Of a stretch of 64,000 nt of DNA, positions 29,924 through 37,695 are shown one piece after another. The translations under genes were made by a program, and so were the position numbers. Each line of letters starts with the position of its first letter. Position 1 is the stretch's first letter. Source of the DNA: Acidovorax sp. MR-S7 (GTDB lineage: Bacteria > Pseudomonadota > Gammaproteobacteria > Burkholderiales > Burkholderiaceae_C); assembly GCF_000400995.2 (NCBI RefSeq), contig NZ_DF238999.1:124001-188000 (forward strand), written 5' to 3'. Below the pieces are notes generated by a model. That model was given only the letters and a program-made list of their open reading frames with translations. It made no database searches and was not told where the DNA came from.

Positions 29924-29955
29924 CGCTTATCCACCAAGCGCTGACAGCTATCAAT
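29921..29955 (+). repeat. Dispersed hairpin repeat overlapping the araC-type stop codon
   Basis: TAGCGCTT, ATCCACC, AAGCGCT, GACAGCTATCAA. Its first TAG ends the regulator gene. Confidence 0.88.
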
Positions 29956-29970
29956 AAGGAAGCAATTGCA

Positions 29971-30678
29971 ATGAACGGACAACAACGCGTGGCCATCGTG
30001 GTGGCAGGCGGCAGCGGCATGGGCGCCGCTGCGGCGAGGAAGCTGCACGAGGCGGGCTTCGCCCTCGGCATCCTGTCGTCGTCGGGCAAGGGCGAGGCGC
30101 TGGCCCGCGAGCTGGGCGGCGTGGGCGTGACCGGCTCCAACCAGAACGTGGCCGACCTGCGCAAGCTGGTGGACGCCGCGATGCAACGCTGGGGCCGCAT
30201 CGACGTGCTGGTCAACGGCGCGGGCCACGGCCCCAAGGGCAAGCTGCTGGAGATCAGCGACGAGGACTGGATCAAGGGCCTGGAGGTCTACTTCCTCAAC
30301 GTGGTGCGCGCCACGCGGCTGGTGGCGCCCATCATGCAAAGCCAGGGCGGCGGCGCCATCGTCAACATCTCGTCGGCCTGGGCGTTCGAGCCCGCGGCGC
30401 TGTTCCCCACCTCGGCCATGGCGCGCTCCGGGCTGGCGGCGTTCACCAAGATCTTCTGCGACGAGTACGGCCGCCACAACATCCGCATGAACAACGTGCT
30501 GCCCGGCTGGATCGACAGCCTGCCGCAGACCGAGGAGCGGCGCCAGTCGGTGCCCCTGCAGCGCTATGGCCGGGCCGACGAGATCGGGGCGACGGTGGCC
30601 TTCCTCGCGTCCGACGGCGCGGCCTACATCACGGGGCAGAATATCCGCGTGGATGGCGGGCTGATGCGCAGCGTGTGA
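29971..30678 (+). CDS. SDR family oxidoreductase lacking the catalytic Tyr
   Basis: This 235-aa Rossmann-fold protein has a nucleotide-binding [10 protein letters not shown] (about 12-21), the NGAG motif (about 81-84) and VNISS (about 128-132). At the usual YxxxK position it reads [10 protein letters not shown] (about 145-154), so the active-site Tyr is absent and Lys is replaced by Ala or Arg. A conserved [15 protein letters not shown] and GQNIRVDGG follow. It resembles the non-classical 3-oxoacyl reductase-like SDR subgroup in which the tetrad is incomplete. AAGGAAGC lies upstream of the ATG. The 3' end overlaps queC by 50 bp, tail to tail. Confidence 0.85.
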   Translation: MNGQQRVAIVVAGGSGMGAAAARKLHEAGFALGILSSSGKGEALARELGGVGVTGSNQNVADLRKLVDAAMQRWGRIDVLVNGAGHGPKGKLLEISDEDWIKGLEVYFLNVVRATRLVAPIMQSQGGGAIVNISSAWAFEPAALFPTSAMARSGLAAFTKIFCDEYGRHNIRMNNVLPGWIDSLPQTEERRQSVPLQRYGRADEIGATVAFLASDGAAYITGQNIRVDGGLMRSV

Positions 30679-31360
30679 GCTGCCATTGCGCCCAGCCCCG
30701 GGCGCGCAGCTCGCAGGCCGGGCATGCGCCGCAGCCGTAACCCCAGGGGTACAGCTGCCCGCGCTCGCCGAGGTAGCAGGTGTGCGAATCGCGGCGGATC
30801 AGCTCCACCAGCGCATCGCCGCCCAGTTCGTGCGCCAGCGCCCAGGTGGCCGCCTTGTCCAGCCACATCAGCGGCGTTTCCAGCGTCAGCGGGCGGTCTA
30901 TCCCCAGGCTCAAAGCGACCTGCAGGGCCTTGAGGGTGTTGTCGCGGCAGTCGGGGTAGCCCGAGTAATCGGTCTGCGACATGCCGCCCACCAGCACATC
31001 CAGCCCGCGCCGATAGGCGAGCGCGGCGGCCAGTGTGAAGAACAGCAGGTTGCGCCCCGGCACGAAGGTGTTGGGCAGGCCGTCAGCCTGCATGGCGATT
31101 GCCACGTCGTCGGTCATGGCACTCGTGCCCAGCTGGCCGAGCACGTCCACGGTCAGCAGGTGGTCGTCGCCCAACTGCCCCGGCCACGCCATGCCCAGCA
31201 GCCCCTCCCGCAGCCGGGCGCGGCAGTCCAGCTCGACGCGGTGGCGCTGGCCGTAGTCAAAGCCCAATGTCTCCACATGCGCATAGCGCTTCAGCGCCCA
31301 GGCCAGGCAGGTGGCAGAGTCCTGCCCTCCGGAGAACAGGACGAGCGCGCGCCGGGTCAC
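30629..31360 (-). CDS. queC: 7-cyano-7-deazaguanine synthase
   Basis: This enzyme converts carboxydeazaguanine to preQ0 with ammonia and ATP in queuosine synthesis. The 243-aa product has the PP-loop motif [14 protein letters not shown] (about 6-19) and four C-terminal Cys ([18 protein letters not shown]) that bind zinc. The GTG start overlaps the TGA of yhhQ (GTGA), so the two are coupled. It overlaps the convergent SDR gene by 50 bp. Confidence 0.94.
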   Translation of the reverse strand: MTRRALVLFSGGQDSATCLAWALKRYAHVETLGFDYGQRHRVELDCRARLREGLLGMAWPGQLGDDHLLTVDVLGQLGTSAMTDDVAIAMQADGLPNTFVPGRNLLFFTLAAALAYRRGLDVLVGGMSQTDYSGYPDCRDNTLKALQVALSLGIDRPLTLETPLMWLDKAATWALAHELGGDALVELIRRDSHTCYLGERGQLYPWGYGCGACPACELRARGWAQWQLTRCASARHPRGYSAP

Positions 31361-32019
31361 GCCGCTGCGGGTGCAGGCGTGCGCATGGCACGCACGATGG
31401 CAGCCAGCATCACGCCATAGGCGGGTACGAACAGCAGCAGGCTCACGGCCAGCTTGATGACGTAGTCCACCACGGCGATCTCGCCCCAGTTCGCGGCCAT
31501 GAACGGGTCGGTGCTGCGCCAGAAGGCGATGGAGAAGAACGCGGCCGTGTCCAGCGCCTGGCCGAACACCGAGGCCGCCGCGGGCGCCAGCCACCAGGCG
31601 CGGCTTTGCTGGCGGATGCGGTCGAACACCTGGATGTCGAGCAACTGCCCCAGCACGTAGGCCGCGAAGCTGGCGAACGCGATGCGGAAGACGAAGGTAT
31701 TGAAGTCGCTCAAGGAGCCCCAGCCGTTGAAGCGCCCTTCGTGGAACAGCACGCCCACGACATAGGACGCCACCAGCGCCGGCAGCATGGCGCGCGTGAT
31801 GACGCGCCGCGCGGGCTGCTTGCCGATCAGCCGCACCGTGAGGTCGGTCGCCAGGAAGATGAACGGGAAGCTGAACGCGCCCCAGGTGCTGTGGAAGCCC
31901 AGCAGGTTGATCGGCAACTGCACGAGGTAGTTGCTGGCGATGACGATGGCGATGTGGAACGCCACCAGGAGGGAGAGGTAGAGCGGCACGCGTGAGGGCG
32001 GCGCCTGAACGGGCGTCAT
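31357..32019 (-). CDS. yhhQ: Queuosine precursor transporter (YhhQ family)
   Basis: This 220-aa inner-membrane protein takes up preQ0/preQ1. About six transmembrane segments are visible, beginning [22 protein letters not shown]. Family signatures are [16 protein letters not shown] and [29 protein letters not shown] is the likely start, with AAAAGGAC upstream. Coupling with queC fits the shared pathway. Confidence 0.92.
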   Translation of the reverse strand: MTPVQAPPSRVPLYLSLLVAFHIAIVIASNYLVQLPINLLGFHSTWGAFSFPFIFLATDLTVRLIGKQPARRVITRAMLPALVASYVVGVLFHEGRFNGWGSLSDFNTFVFRIAFASFAAYVLGQLLDIQVFDRIRQQSRAWWLAPAAASVFGQALDTAAFFSIAFWRSTDPFMAANWGEIAVVDYVIKLAVSLLLFVPAYGVMLAAIVRAMRTPAPAAA

Positions 32020-32097
32020 GGCTGTCCTTTTTGAATGGAGCCTTTGCAGCACCTGGAGCGGAAAGCACGCGCTGCGGATCGGGATAGGCTGCTAGGC

Positions 32098-32137
32098 GCA
32101 AACCGCAGCCATAGCCGTAGCTATGGCGAGGATTTGC
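32098..32137 (-). ncRNA. Candidate structured 5' leader of yhhQ-queC
   Basis: On the minus strand GCCATAGC and GCTATGGC pair around TACG, a UNCG-type tetraloop, and are enclosed by GCAAA/TTTGC arms. The UACG loop exists only in this orientation. It lies about 80 bases upstream of yhhQ. It does not match the preQ1-I consensus I know. Confidence 0.4.
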
Positions 32138-32372
32138 AACGACGCAGACCGCCCGAGTCCGCAATGTGTGCGGCGCCACAGGTGTTGCAGAGGTTCCTCA
32201 TGGGGGCGAGGGAACCCATGGATTGGCGAAAGGTGCGGATTGTACGCCCCCGCTGCACTCGCCCTCCAGCCCGCCTTCCGGCTTGATGCAAGTCATGACA
32301 AAGCGATCGCCGCGTGCCCGTCGGCCCGCTCCCGTCCCACAATGGTCGCATGCGTTCTTCGAAAGGTTCCGA

Positions 32373-33893
32373 ATGACTGCGACCCCTCCCACCGCCGCGG
32401 CGCCGCCCGCTCCCTCCTTCACCCGGCGCGCGGGCCTGTGGGCAGCCATCGCCGTGCTGCTCGCCGTGTCGTTCATGCCGCCGCTGCCGGGCCTGCCCCA
32501 CGCGGGGCAGGTGATGCTGGGCATCCTGGCGTTCGCGGTGATTCTCTGGATGACCGAGGCGCTGGACTACGCCGTCTCGGCCGTGGTGATCGGCGCGCTG
32601 ATGATCGTGCTGCTGGCCCTCAGCCCCGCGCCCGGCCAGGAGGCCGCGGGCACGGTGATGGGCACCCGCGCCGCCCTGCCCTACGCGCTCTCGGGCTTCA
32701 GCAACAGCGCGGTGGTGCTGGTGGCGGCGGCGTGCTTCATCGCCTCGGCCATGACGGCCACGCAGCTCGACCGGCGCATCGCGCTGCAGGTGCTGGCCCA
32801 CGTGCCCGCGCGGGCCAAGCACGTGGCCATGGGCGCCATTCTCGTGGGCTTCCTGCTCTCGTTCATCGTGCCCAGCGCCACGGCGCGCGTGGCCTGCCTC
32901 ATGCCCATCATGCTGGGCTTCCTCACCGCCTTCGGCGCCGACCGGCGCAGCAAGTTCGCGGCGCTGGTGGTCATCACCGCCGCGCAGACGGCCAGCGTGT
33001 GGAACGTGGGCATCAAGACCGCCGCCGCGCAGAACATGGTGGCCGTGGGCTTCATCGAGAAGCAGTTCGGCCAGACCATCACCTGGGGCGAGTGGTTCGT
33101 GGCCGGCGCGCCGTTCTCGGCCGTGCTCACGGTGCTGCTCTACTTCATCATGACGCGCATGCTCAGGCCCGAGATGGACTACATCGCGGGCGGGCGCGAA
33201 GCCATCCGCCAGCAGCTCGACGCCCTGGGCCCGACCACGCCCAAGCAGTGGAAGCTGCTGGCCATCACCGTGGTGCTGCTGGGCTTCTGGGCCACCGAGG
33301 GCGTGCTGCACGACGTGGATACCACCTCCTCCACCATCGTGGCGATCGCGCTGATGCTGGTGCCGCGCATCGGCGTCATGGACTGGAAGGAGTCGCAGAA
33401 GGGCTTCCCCTGGGGCACGGTGCTGCTGTTCGCGGTGGGCATCGCCATGGGCTCGGCCCTGCTCAAGACCGAGGCCGCGCCCTGGCTGGCACGCCTGATC
33501 GTCGAACACCTCGGACTGGCCAACGCCACGGCCTTTGCCATCTTCATGCTGCTGTCGCTGTTCCTGATCGTGATCCACCTGGGCTTCGCCAGCGCCACGG
33601 GGCTGGCCTCGACCATGATCCCGATCATCATCAGCGTGCTGCAGGCGGTGCAGACGCCGGGCATCAACCCCATCGGCATGACGATGCTGCTGCAGTTCGT
33701 GGTGAGCTTCGGCTTCATCCTGCCGGTGAACTCGCCCCAGGGCATGCTGGCCTACGGCACGGACACGTTCGACATCAAGGACTACATCCGCACCGGCCTC
33801 GTGCTCACCGCGGCGGCCACGGCGCTGCTGGTGGTGTTCGCTCTGACCTACTGGCCGTGGATGGGCTACATGACGCTGCCCGCCGCGGGCTGA
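32373..33893 (+). CDS. SLC13/DASS family anion permease
   Basis: This 506-aa membrane protein has about 11-12 transmembrane segments. It belongs to the divalent anion:Na+ symporter group that moves dicarboxylates or sulfate. Visible parts are an N-terminal cytoplasmic tail (about 25 aa), the first membrane segment AGLWAAIAVLLAVSFMPP, SNSAVVLVAAACF near 110, and a late FGFILPVNSPQGMLAYG near 455, which matches the family's second helix-hairpin SNT-like motif. The substrate cannot be read from sequence. The start is MTATPPTAAAPPAP. Confidence 0.88.
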   Translation: MTATPPTAAAPPAPSFTRRAGLWAAIAVLLAVSFMPPLPGLPHAGQVMLGILAFAVILWMTEALDYAVSAVVIGALMIVLLALSPAPGQEAAGTVMGTRAALPYALSGFSNSAVVLVAAACFIASAMTATQLDRRIALQVLAHVPARAKHVAMGAILVGFLLSFIVPSATARVACLMPIMLGFLTAFGADRRSKFAALVVITAAQTASVWNVGIKTAAAQNMVAVGFIEKQFGQTITWGEWFVAGAPFSAVLTVLLYFIMTRMLRPEMDYIAGGREAIRQQLDALGPTTPKQWKLLAITVVLLGFWATEGVLHDVDTTSSTIVAIALMLVPRIGVMDWKESQKGFPWGTVLLFAVGIAMGSALLKTEAAPWLARLIVEHLGLANATAFAIFMLLSLFLIVIHLGFASATGLASTMIPIIISVLQAVQTPGINPIGMTMLLQFVVSFGFILPVNSPQGMLAYGTDTFDIKDYIRTGLVLTAAATALLVVFALTYWPWMGYMTLPAAG

Positions 33894-33916
33894 TCCGGCA
33901 GCCGGCCGCGGCCGGC

Positions 33917-33943
33917 TGTCACACAATGCGCGCGCCAGCCGTC
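33917..33943 (+). promoter_or_regulatory. ECF41-type autoregulatory promoter
   Basis: TGTCACA (33917-33923) and CGTC (33940-33943) are separated by 16 bases. This matches the published target pattern of ECF41 sigma factors. The gene just downstream encodes such a sigma factor, so autoregulation is likely. Confidence 0.75.
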
Positions 33944-33957
33944 TTATGGGCATGCGC

Positions 33958-34851
33958 ATGACAACGCTCTCCTCCCCCGCCATCCCGCCGGACCCGCACA
34001 CCGCCGTCTTCCAGCAGCACCGCCCGCGCCTGGCCGGCGTGGCCTACCGCATGCTGGGCAGCCGCGCCGATGCCGACGACGTGCTGCAGGACGCCTGGCT
34101 GCGCTGGCAGGCCACGCCGGCCGAACGCGTGCACACGGCCGAGGCCTGGCTGGTGACCACCGTCACGCGGCTGTGCCTGGACCGCCTGCGCGCCGCGCGC
34201 ACCGAGCGCGCGGCCTACGACGGCCCCTGGCTGCCCGAGCCCTGGATCGCGCCCGACGCGGCGCCGCCCGCCGACGCGCGCGCCGAGCTGGCCAGCGACC
34301 TGTCGGTGGCGCTGCTGGTGGTGCTGGAGCGCCTCACGCCCGACGAGCGCGCGGCCTTCCTGCTGCACGACGTGTTCGACAGCGACTACGCCGAGGTGGC
34401 CACCGTGCTGGGCAGGAGCGAGGCCGCGTGCCGCCAGCTCGTGCACCGCGCGCGCACCCAGGTGCGCCAGCGCAAGGCCCGCTTCACGGCCACGCCCGAG
34501 GCGGCGCGCGCGCTCATCGCGCGCTTCGTGCAGGCCATGCGCACGCAGGACCATGCCGCCCTGCTGGCCCTCTTCGCCGAGGACGCGCAATGGACCGCCG
34601 ACGGCGGCGGCAAGGTGCGCGCGGCCAGCAAGGTGCTGCGCGGCCCGCGCGCGCTCGCGCGCCTGGCCGCGGCCGTGTGGCGCGTGTACCTGCACGGCCA
34701 CCAGATCGAGCCCATGCAGGTCAACGGCGCGCCGGGCCTGCTGCTGCGCGACGCGGGCGGCGTGCGCTCGGTGATGGCCTTCGAGACCGACGGCGTGCGC
34801 ATCCGCGCCGTGTACTCGGTGCTCAACCCCGACAAGCTGCGCGGCCTGTAA
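33958..34851 (+). CDS. ECF41 family sigma factor with C-terminal SnoaL-like domain
   Basis: This 297-aa RNA polymerase sigma factor has sigma-2 (YRMLGSRADADDVLQDAWLRW, about 24-44) and sigma-4 (AFLLHDVFDSDYAEVATVLG, about 132-151). A fused SnoaL-like domain (about 185-290) ends NPDKLRGL, the short motif that ECF41 proteins use for self-control. Met codons at 33946, 33952 and 33958 are in frame. The upstream promoter would start RNA near 33950, so 33958 is the best start unless the message is leaderless. The downstream carboxymuconolactone decarboxylase gene is the classical partner of ECF41. Confidence 0.88.
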   Translation: MTTLSSPAIPPDPHTAVFQQHRPRLAGVAYRMLGSRADADDVLQDAWLRWQATPAERVHTAEAWLVTTVTRLCLDRLRAARTERAAYDGPWLPEPWIAPDAAPPADARAELASDLSVALLVVLERLTPDERAAFLLHDVFDSDYAEVATVLGRSEAACRQLVHRARTQVRQRKARFTATPEAARALIARFVQAMRTQDHAALLALFAEDAQWTADGGGKVRAASKVLRGPRALARLAAAVWRVYLHGHQIEPMQVNGAPGLLLRDAGGVRSVMAFETDGVRIRAVYSVLNPDKLRGL

Positions 34852-34915
34852 GGCGCGCACTCACCGGCCGCGCACGCAGCCCGGCCCCCTTTTTTTTCAC
34901 CCCCAGGAGAACACC

Positions 34916-35374
34916 ATGTCCCATGCCCAGCGCATCGACCTGCCGCGCCACCACGCCGCGGCCTACGCGGCCATGTACGGCCTGCAGAAGCACGTGAACG
35001 CCGGCAGCCTGCCGGTGCAGCTGCACGAACTCGTGAAGATGCGCGCCTCGCAGATCAACGGCTGCGCCTTCTGCCTCGACCTGCACGCCCGCGTGGCGCG
35101 CGAGCACGGCGAGAGCGACCGGCGCCTGCACCTGCTCAACGCCTGGCGCGAGAGCGGCGCGTTCGACGCGCGCGAGTGCGCGGCCCTGGCCTGGACCGAG
35201 GCGCTCACGCGCGTGGAGCAGTCGCAGGTGCCCGACAGCGTGTACGACGAAGTGCGCGCGCAGTTCACCGAGGCGGAGATCGTCGAGCTGTCGCTGGCCA
35301 TCGTCGCCATCAACGGCTGGAACCGGCTGATGGTGGCCTTCCGCACGCCGCCGGGCGGACACACGCCAGGCTGA
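34916..35374 (+). CDS. AhpD-like carboxymuconolactone decarboxylase family protein
   Basis: This 152-aa alkylhydroperoxidase-like protein starts MSHAQRIDLPRHHAAAY. The redox motif CAFCLDLH puts Cys at 50 and 53 and His at 57, as in AhpD. In known ECF41 loci such genes are the direct regulon of the sigma factor. It lies 64 bp after the sigma gene and has no TGTCAC-type promoter of its own, so it is probably read from the sigma promoter. The substrate is unknown. AGGAGAA lies upstream of the ATG. Confidence 0.9.
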   Translation: MSHAQRIDLPRHHAAAYAAMYGLQKHVNAGSLPVQLHELVKMRASQINGCAFCLDLHARVAREHGESDRRLHLLNAWRESGAFDARECAALAWTEALTRVEQSQVPDSVYDEVRAQFTEAEIVELSLAIVAINGWNRLMVAFRTPPGGHTPG

Positions 35375-35397
35375 TTCTTTCAGCCAAATCGGGCTGC

Positions 35398-35434
35398 AGC
35401 GCTTGCTGGGCAAGCGCGGGCAGCTCTCATTTTT
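35398..35434 (+). repeat. Dispersed hairpin repeat (35.4 kb)
   Basis: CAGCGCTT, GCTGGGC, AAGCGCG, GGCAGCTCTCA, then TTTTT. It lies between the convergent AhpD-like and LysR genes. Confidence 0.85.
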
Positions 35435-35441
35435 GGTGCGC

Positions 35442-36335
35442 CTACCAGGGCGCGCCCGCGAAGCGCTGCACCAGGAAGTCCAGCAGCGCGCGCACCGCCG
35501 GGGCCAGGTGGCGGCGCGACGGGTACAGCGCGTACACCGTGAGCTGCGGCGGCGCCCAGCCGGGCAGCAGCGCCTCCAGCGCGCCCGCCTGCAGCAGCGG
35601 CCGCACCAGGTAGGTGGGCTGCAGCGCGATGCCCGCGCCGGCCTGCGCCGCCGCCATCAGCACCACGGCGTCGTTGGCCGTGAAGCGCGTGGGCACGCTC
35701 ACCGCCTGCGCGCCGGCCTGCGCGTGGGTGAAGCGCCATTCGCTGCGGCCGAAGTTGGCGTGGCCCAGGCAGCGGTGCGCCGCCAGGTCGGCCGGCTGCG
35801 CCGGGCGCCCCATGCGCGCCAGGTAGGCGGGCGCGGCCACCAGCACCGATTCGCACTCGGCCAGCGGCCGCGCGATCAGGGCCGGGTCGGGGTCGGCGCT
35901 GATGCGGATAGCCAGGTCGATGCGCTCGGCCACCAAGTTCACCGCGCCCTCGCTCACGTTCAGGTCCACGTGGAGCTGCGGGTGCAGCGCCAGGAAGTCG
36001 CCCAGCGCCGCCGCAAGCTGCGCGTAGCCGAAGGACATGCTGCAGGTCAGCCGCAGCTGCCCGCGCAGCGCGCCGCCGGCGGGGGCGGTGGCTTCCTCCA
36101 CCTCCTGGGCAATGGCCAGCATCTGCAGGCAGCGGCGCAGGCACTGCTCGCCCGCGTCGGTCAGCGTCACGCGGCGCGTGGTGCGCTGCAGCAGGCGCGC
36201 GCCCAGCCACTGCTCCATGGCGGCCACGTAGCGCGTGACCATGGCGCGCGACAGGGCCAGGCGCTCGCTGGTGGCGGTGAAGCTGCCGGTCTGCGCCACA
36301 TCGGCGAAGACGCGCATGGCGGTGAGGCGGTCCAT
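35442..36335 (-). CDS. LysR family transcriptional regulator
   Basis: This 297-aa regulator has an N-terminal helix-turn-helix (about 1-60, MDRLTAMRVFADVAQTGSF and LALSRAMVTRYVAAME) and a C-terminal substrate-binding fold. It belongs to the group whose N-terminus begins MDRLxAM. It is divergent from the variant metallo-beta-lactamase gene with a 106-bp gap, so that gene is the likely target. Confidence 0.9.
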   Translation of the reverse strand: MDRLTAMRVFADVAQTGSFTATSERLALSRAMVTRYVAAMEQWLGARLLQRTTRRVTLTDAGEQCLRRCLQMLAIAQEVEEATAPAGGALRGQLRLTCSMSFGYAQLAAALGDFLALHPQLHVDLNVSEGAVNLVAERIDLAIRISADPDPALIARPLAECESVLVAAPAYLARMGRPAQPADLAAHRCLGHANFGRSEWRFTHAQAGAQAVSVPTRFTANDAVVLMAAAQAGAGIALQPTYLVRPLLQAGALEALLPGWAPPQLTVYALYPSRRHLAPAVRALLDFLVQRFAGAPW

Positions 36336-36441
36336 GGTATTTGCGCGAATCAAGAAACAATCAAGCACATTCTGAGCCGTTTATCTGTTTCGTTTCAAGC
36401 AATAAAGTCCTGTCCATCGTTTTTTTCAACCGGACTTCTCC

Positions 36442-37308
36442 ATGACTTTGCGCACCACCCTGCTCTCCACCACGCTCGCCCTGGCCTTCGGCGCCGCCCA
36501 CGCCGCCGGGCCGCTGCGGCTCACGGTCTACAACGCCGACGCGAACAGCTTCCACGTCAACTCCGTGCTGCTGAGCGGCGAGAAGGAGGCGCTGGTGATC
36601 GACACCGGCTTCACGCGCGCCGACGCCTACCGCATCGCCGCCAACGTGCTCGACAGCGGCAAGACGCTTACCACCATCCTGGTGAGCAACGCCGACCCCG
36701 ACTACTACTTCGGCGCCGAGACGCTCCAGGCCCTGTTCCCGCAGGCCAAGGTGGTGGCCACGCCCGCCGTGCGCGAGAAGATCCAGGCCAAGATGGCCGG
36801 CAAGCTCGCGTTCTGGGGCCCCAAGATGGGCGTGAACGCCCCCGCGCGGCCGGTGCTGCCCGAGGCCCTGGCGGGCACCACGCTCACCGTGGACGGCCAG
36901 GCCGTGGAGCTGCGCGGCACCACCGGGCCGCTGGCGCACCGCCCGTACGTGTGGGTGCCGTCGCTGCACGCCATCGTGGGCAACGTGGCGCTGTTCGGCA
37001 ACATGCACGTGTGGACGGCCGACACGCAAAAGCCCGCCGAGCGCCAGGCCTGGATCGCCCAGCTCGACGACATGAAGGCCCTGCAGCCGCGCGTGGTGGT
37101 GCCGGGCCACATGGCCGCCGGCACGGCGACCGACGCCGGGGTGATCGACTTCACGCGCGGCTACCTGGTCAGGTTCGAGGCGGCGCTGCAGCAGTCGCAA
37201 GACAGCGCGGGCGTCATCCAGGCCCTGCGCGCGGCCTACCCGCAGCTGGGCGAAAGCGCCTCGCTCGACCTGGGCGCCAAGGTGAACAAGGGCGAGATGG
37301 CCTGGTGA
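36442..37308 (+). CDS. Variant (Vmh-type) MBL-fold hydrolase
   Basis: This 288-aa exported protein has a signal peptide (about 1-21, ending AHAA) and a metallo-beta-lactamase fold. The usual HxHxDH metal motif is replaced by NADPDYYFG (83-91). Later GNVALFGNMHVWTAD and VVVPGHM keep the downstream geometry. I associate this pattern with the 'Vmh family MBL fold metallo-hydrolase'. Loss of two His suggests altered metal binding or a non-hydrolytic role. The divergent LysR gene probably controls it. Confidence 0.83.
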   Translation: MTLRTTLLSTTLALAFGAAHAAGPLRLTVYNADANSFHVNSVLLSGEKEALVIDTGFTRADAYRIAANVLDSGKTLTTILVSNADPDYYFGAETLQALFPQAKVVATPAVREKIQAKMAGKLAFWGPKMGVNAPARPVLPEALAGTTLTVDGQAVELRGTTGPLAHRPYVWVPSLHAIVGNVALFGNMHVWTADTQKPAERQAWIAQLDDMKALQPRVVVPGHMAAGTATDAGVIDFTRGYLVRFEAALQQSQDSAGVIQALRAAYPQLGESASLDLGAKVNKGEMAW

Positions 37309-37330
37309 TTCCTTGAGCGTTTCAGGGCTC

Positions 37331-37366
37331 CAGCGCTTTCTGGGCAAGCGCTGGCAGCTATGAAAA
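37331..37366 (+). repeat. Dispersed hairpin repeat (37.3 kb)
   Basis: CAGCGCTT, TCTGGGC, AAGCGCT, GGCAGCTATGAAAA. It lies between convergent genes. Confidence 0.88.
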
Positions 37367-37374
37367 CAGGAGCC

Positions 37375-37695
37375 CTACCCGGCCCCGCCGGCCCAGGCCA
37401 GCACGCGCAGCCAGCGCGGGCGCCAGGCCAGCGCCAGGCCCACCGCCAGCGCGGCGAAGGCCAGGGCCATGACCCACACCAGCGAGGCCATCGACGCATG
37501 GTCCACCGCCAGGCACAGGCCCAGCGCGCCGAGCAGGCCCAGCGTGCCCAGCGCACGCAGGCGCATCGTCTGGGCGGGGCGGGGCGCGTCGGCGCCGCGC
37601 ACCTGCTCCCAATGCACGTCCATGGCCAGGGCCAGCCAGCCCATGCCCGCCACGGCGCAGGCCACGGCGGCGGTCAGCAGCAGTGCGTCATGCAT
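37375..37695 (-). CDS. DUF3325 membrane protein
   Basis: This 106-aa protein has three hydrophobic segments (about 5-25, 45-62 and 68-88) and starts MHDALLLTAAVACAVAG. DUF3325 genes commonly close an iron-responsive DUF3649-PepSY-DUF3325 cluster near siderophore uptake genes. It overlaps the PepSY gene by 8 bp. No catalytic residue is evident. Confidence 0.85.
   Translation of the reverse strand: MHDALLLTAAVACAVAGMGWLALAMDVHWEQVRGADAPRPAQTMRLRALGTLGLLGALGLCLAVDHASMASLVWVMALAFAALAVGLALAWRPRWLRVLAWAGGAG

Noticed and set aside
30894-30914. Extra copy of the ICE palindrome in queC
   Set aside because: Only a CTATCCCCAGG half is present inside coding sequence, without the second arm.
32020-32160. 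Classical preQ1-I riboswitch before yhhQ
   Set aside because: I could not fit the short pseudoknot consensus with its A-rich tail; only a generic structured leader is supported.
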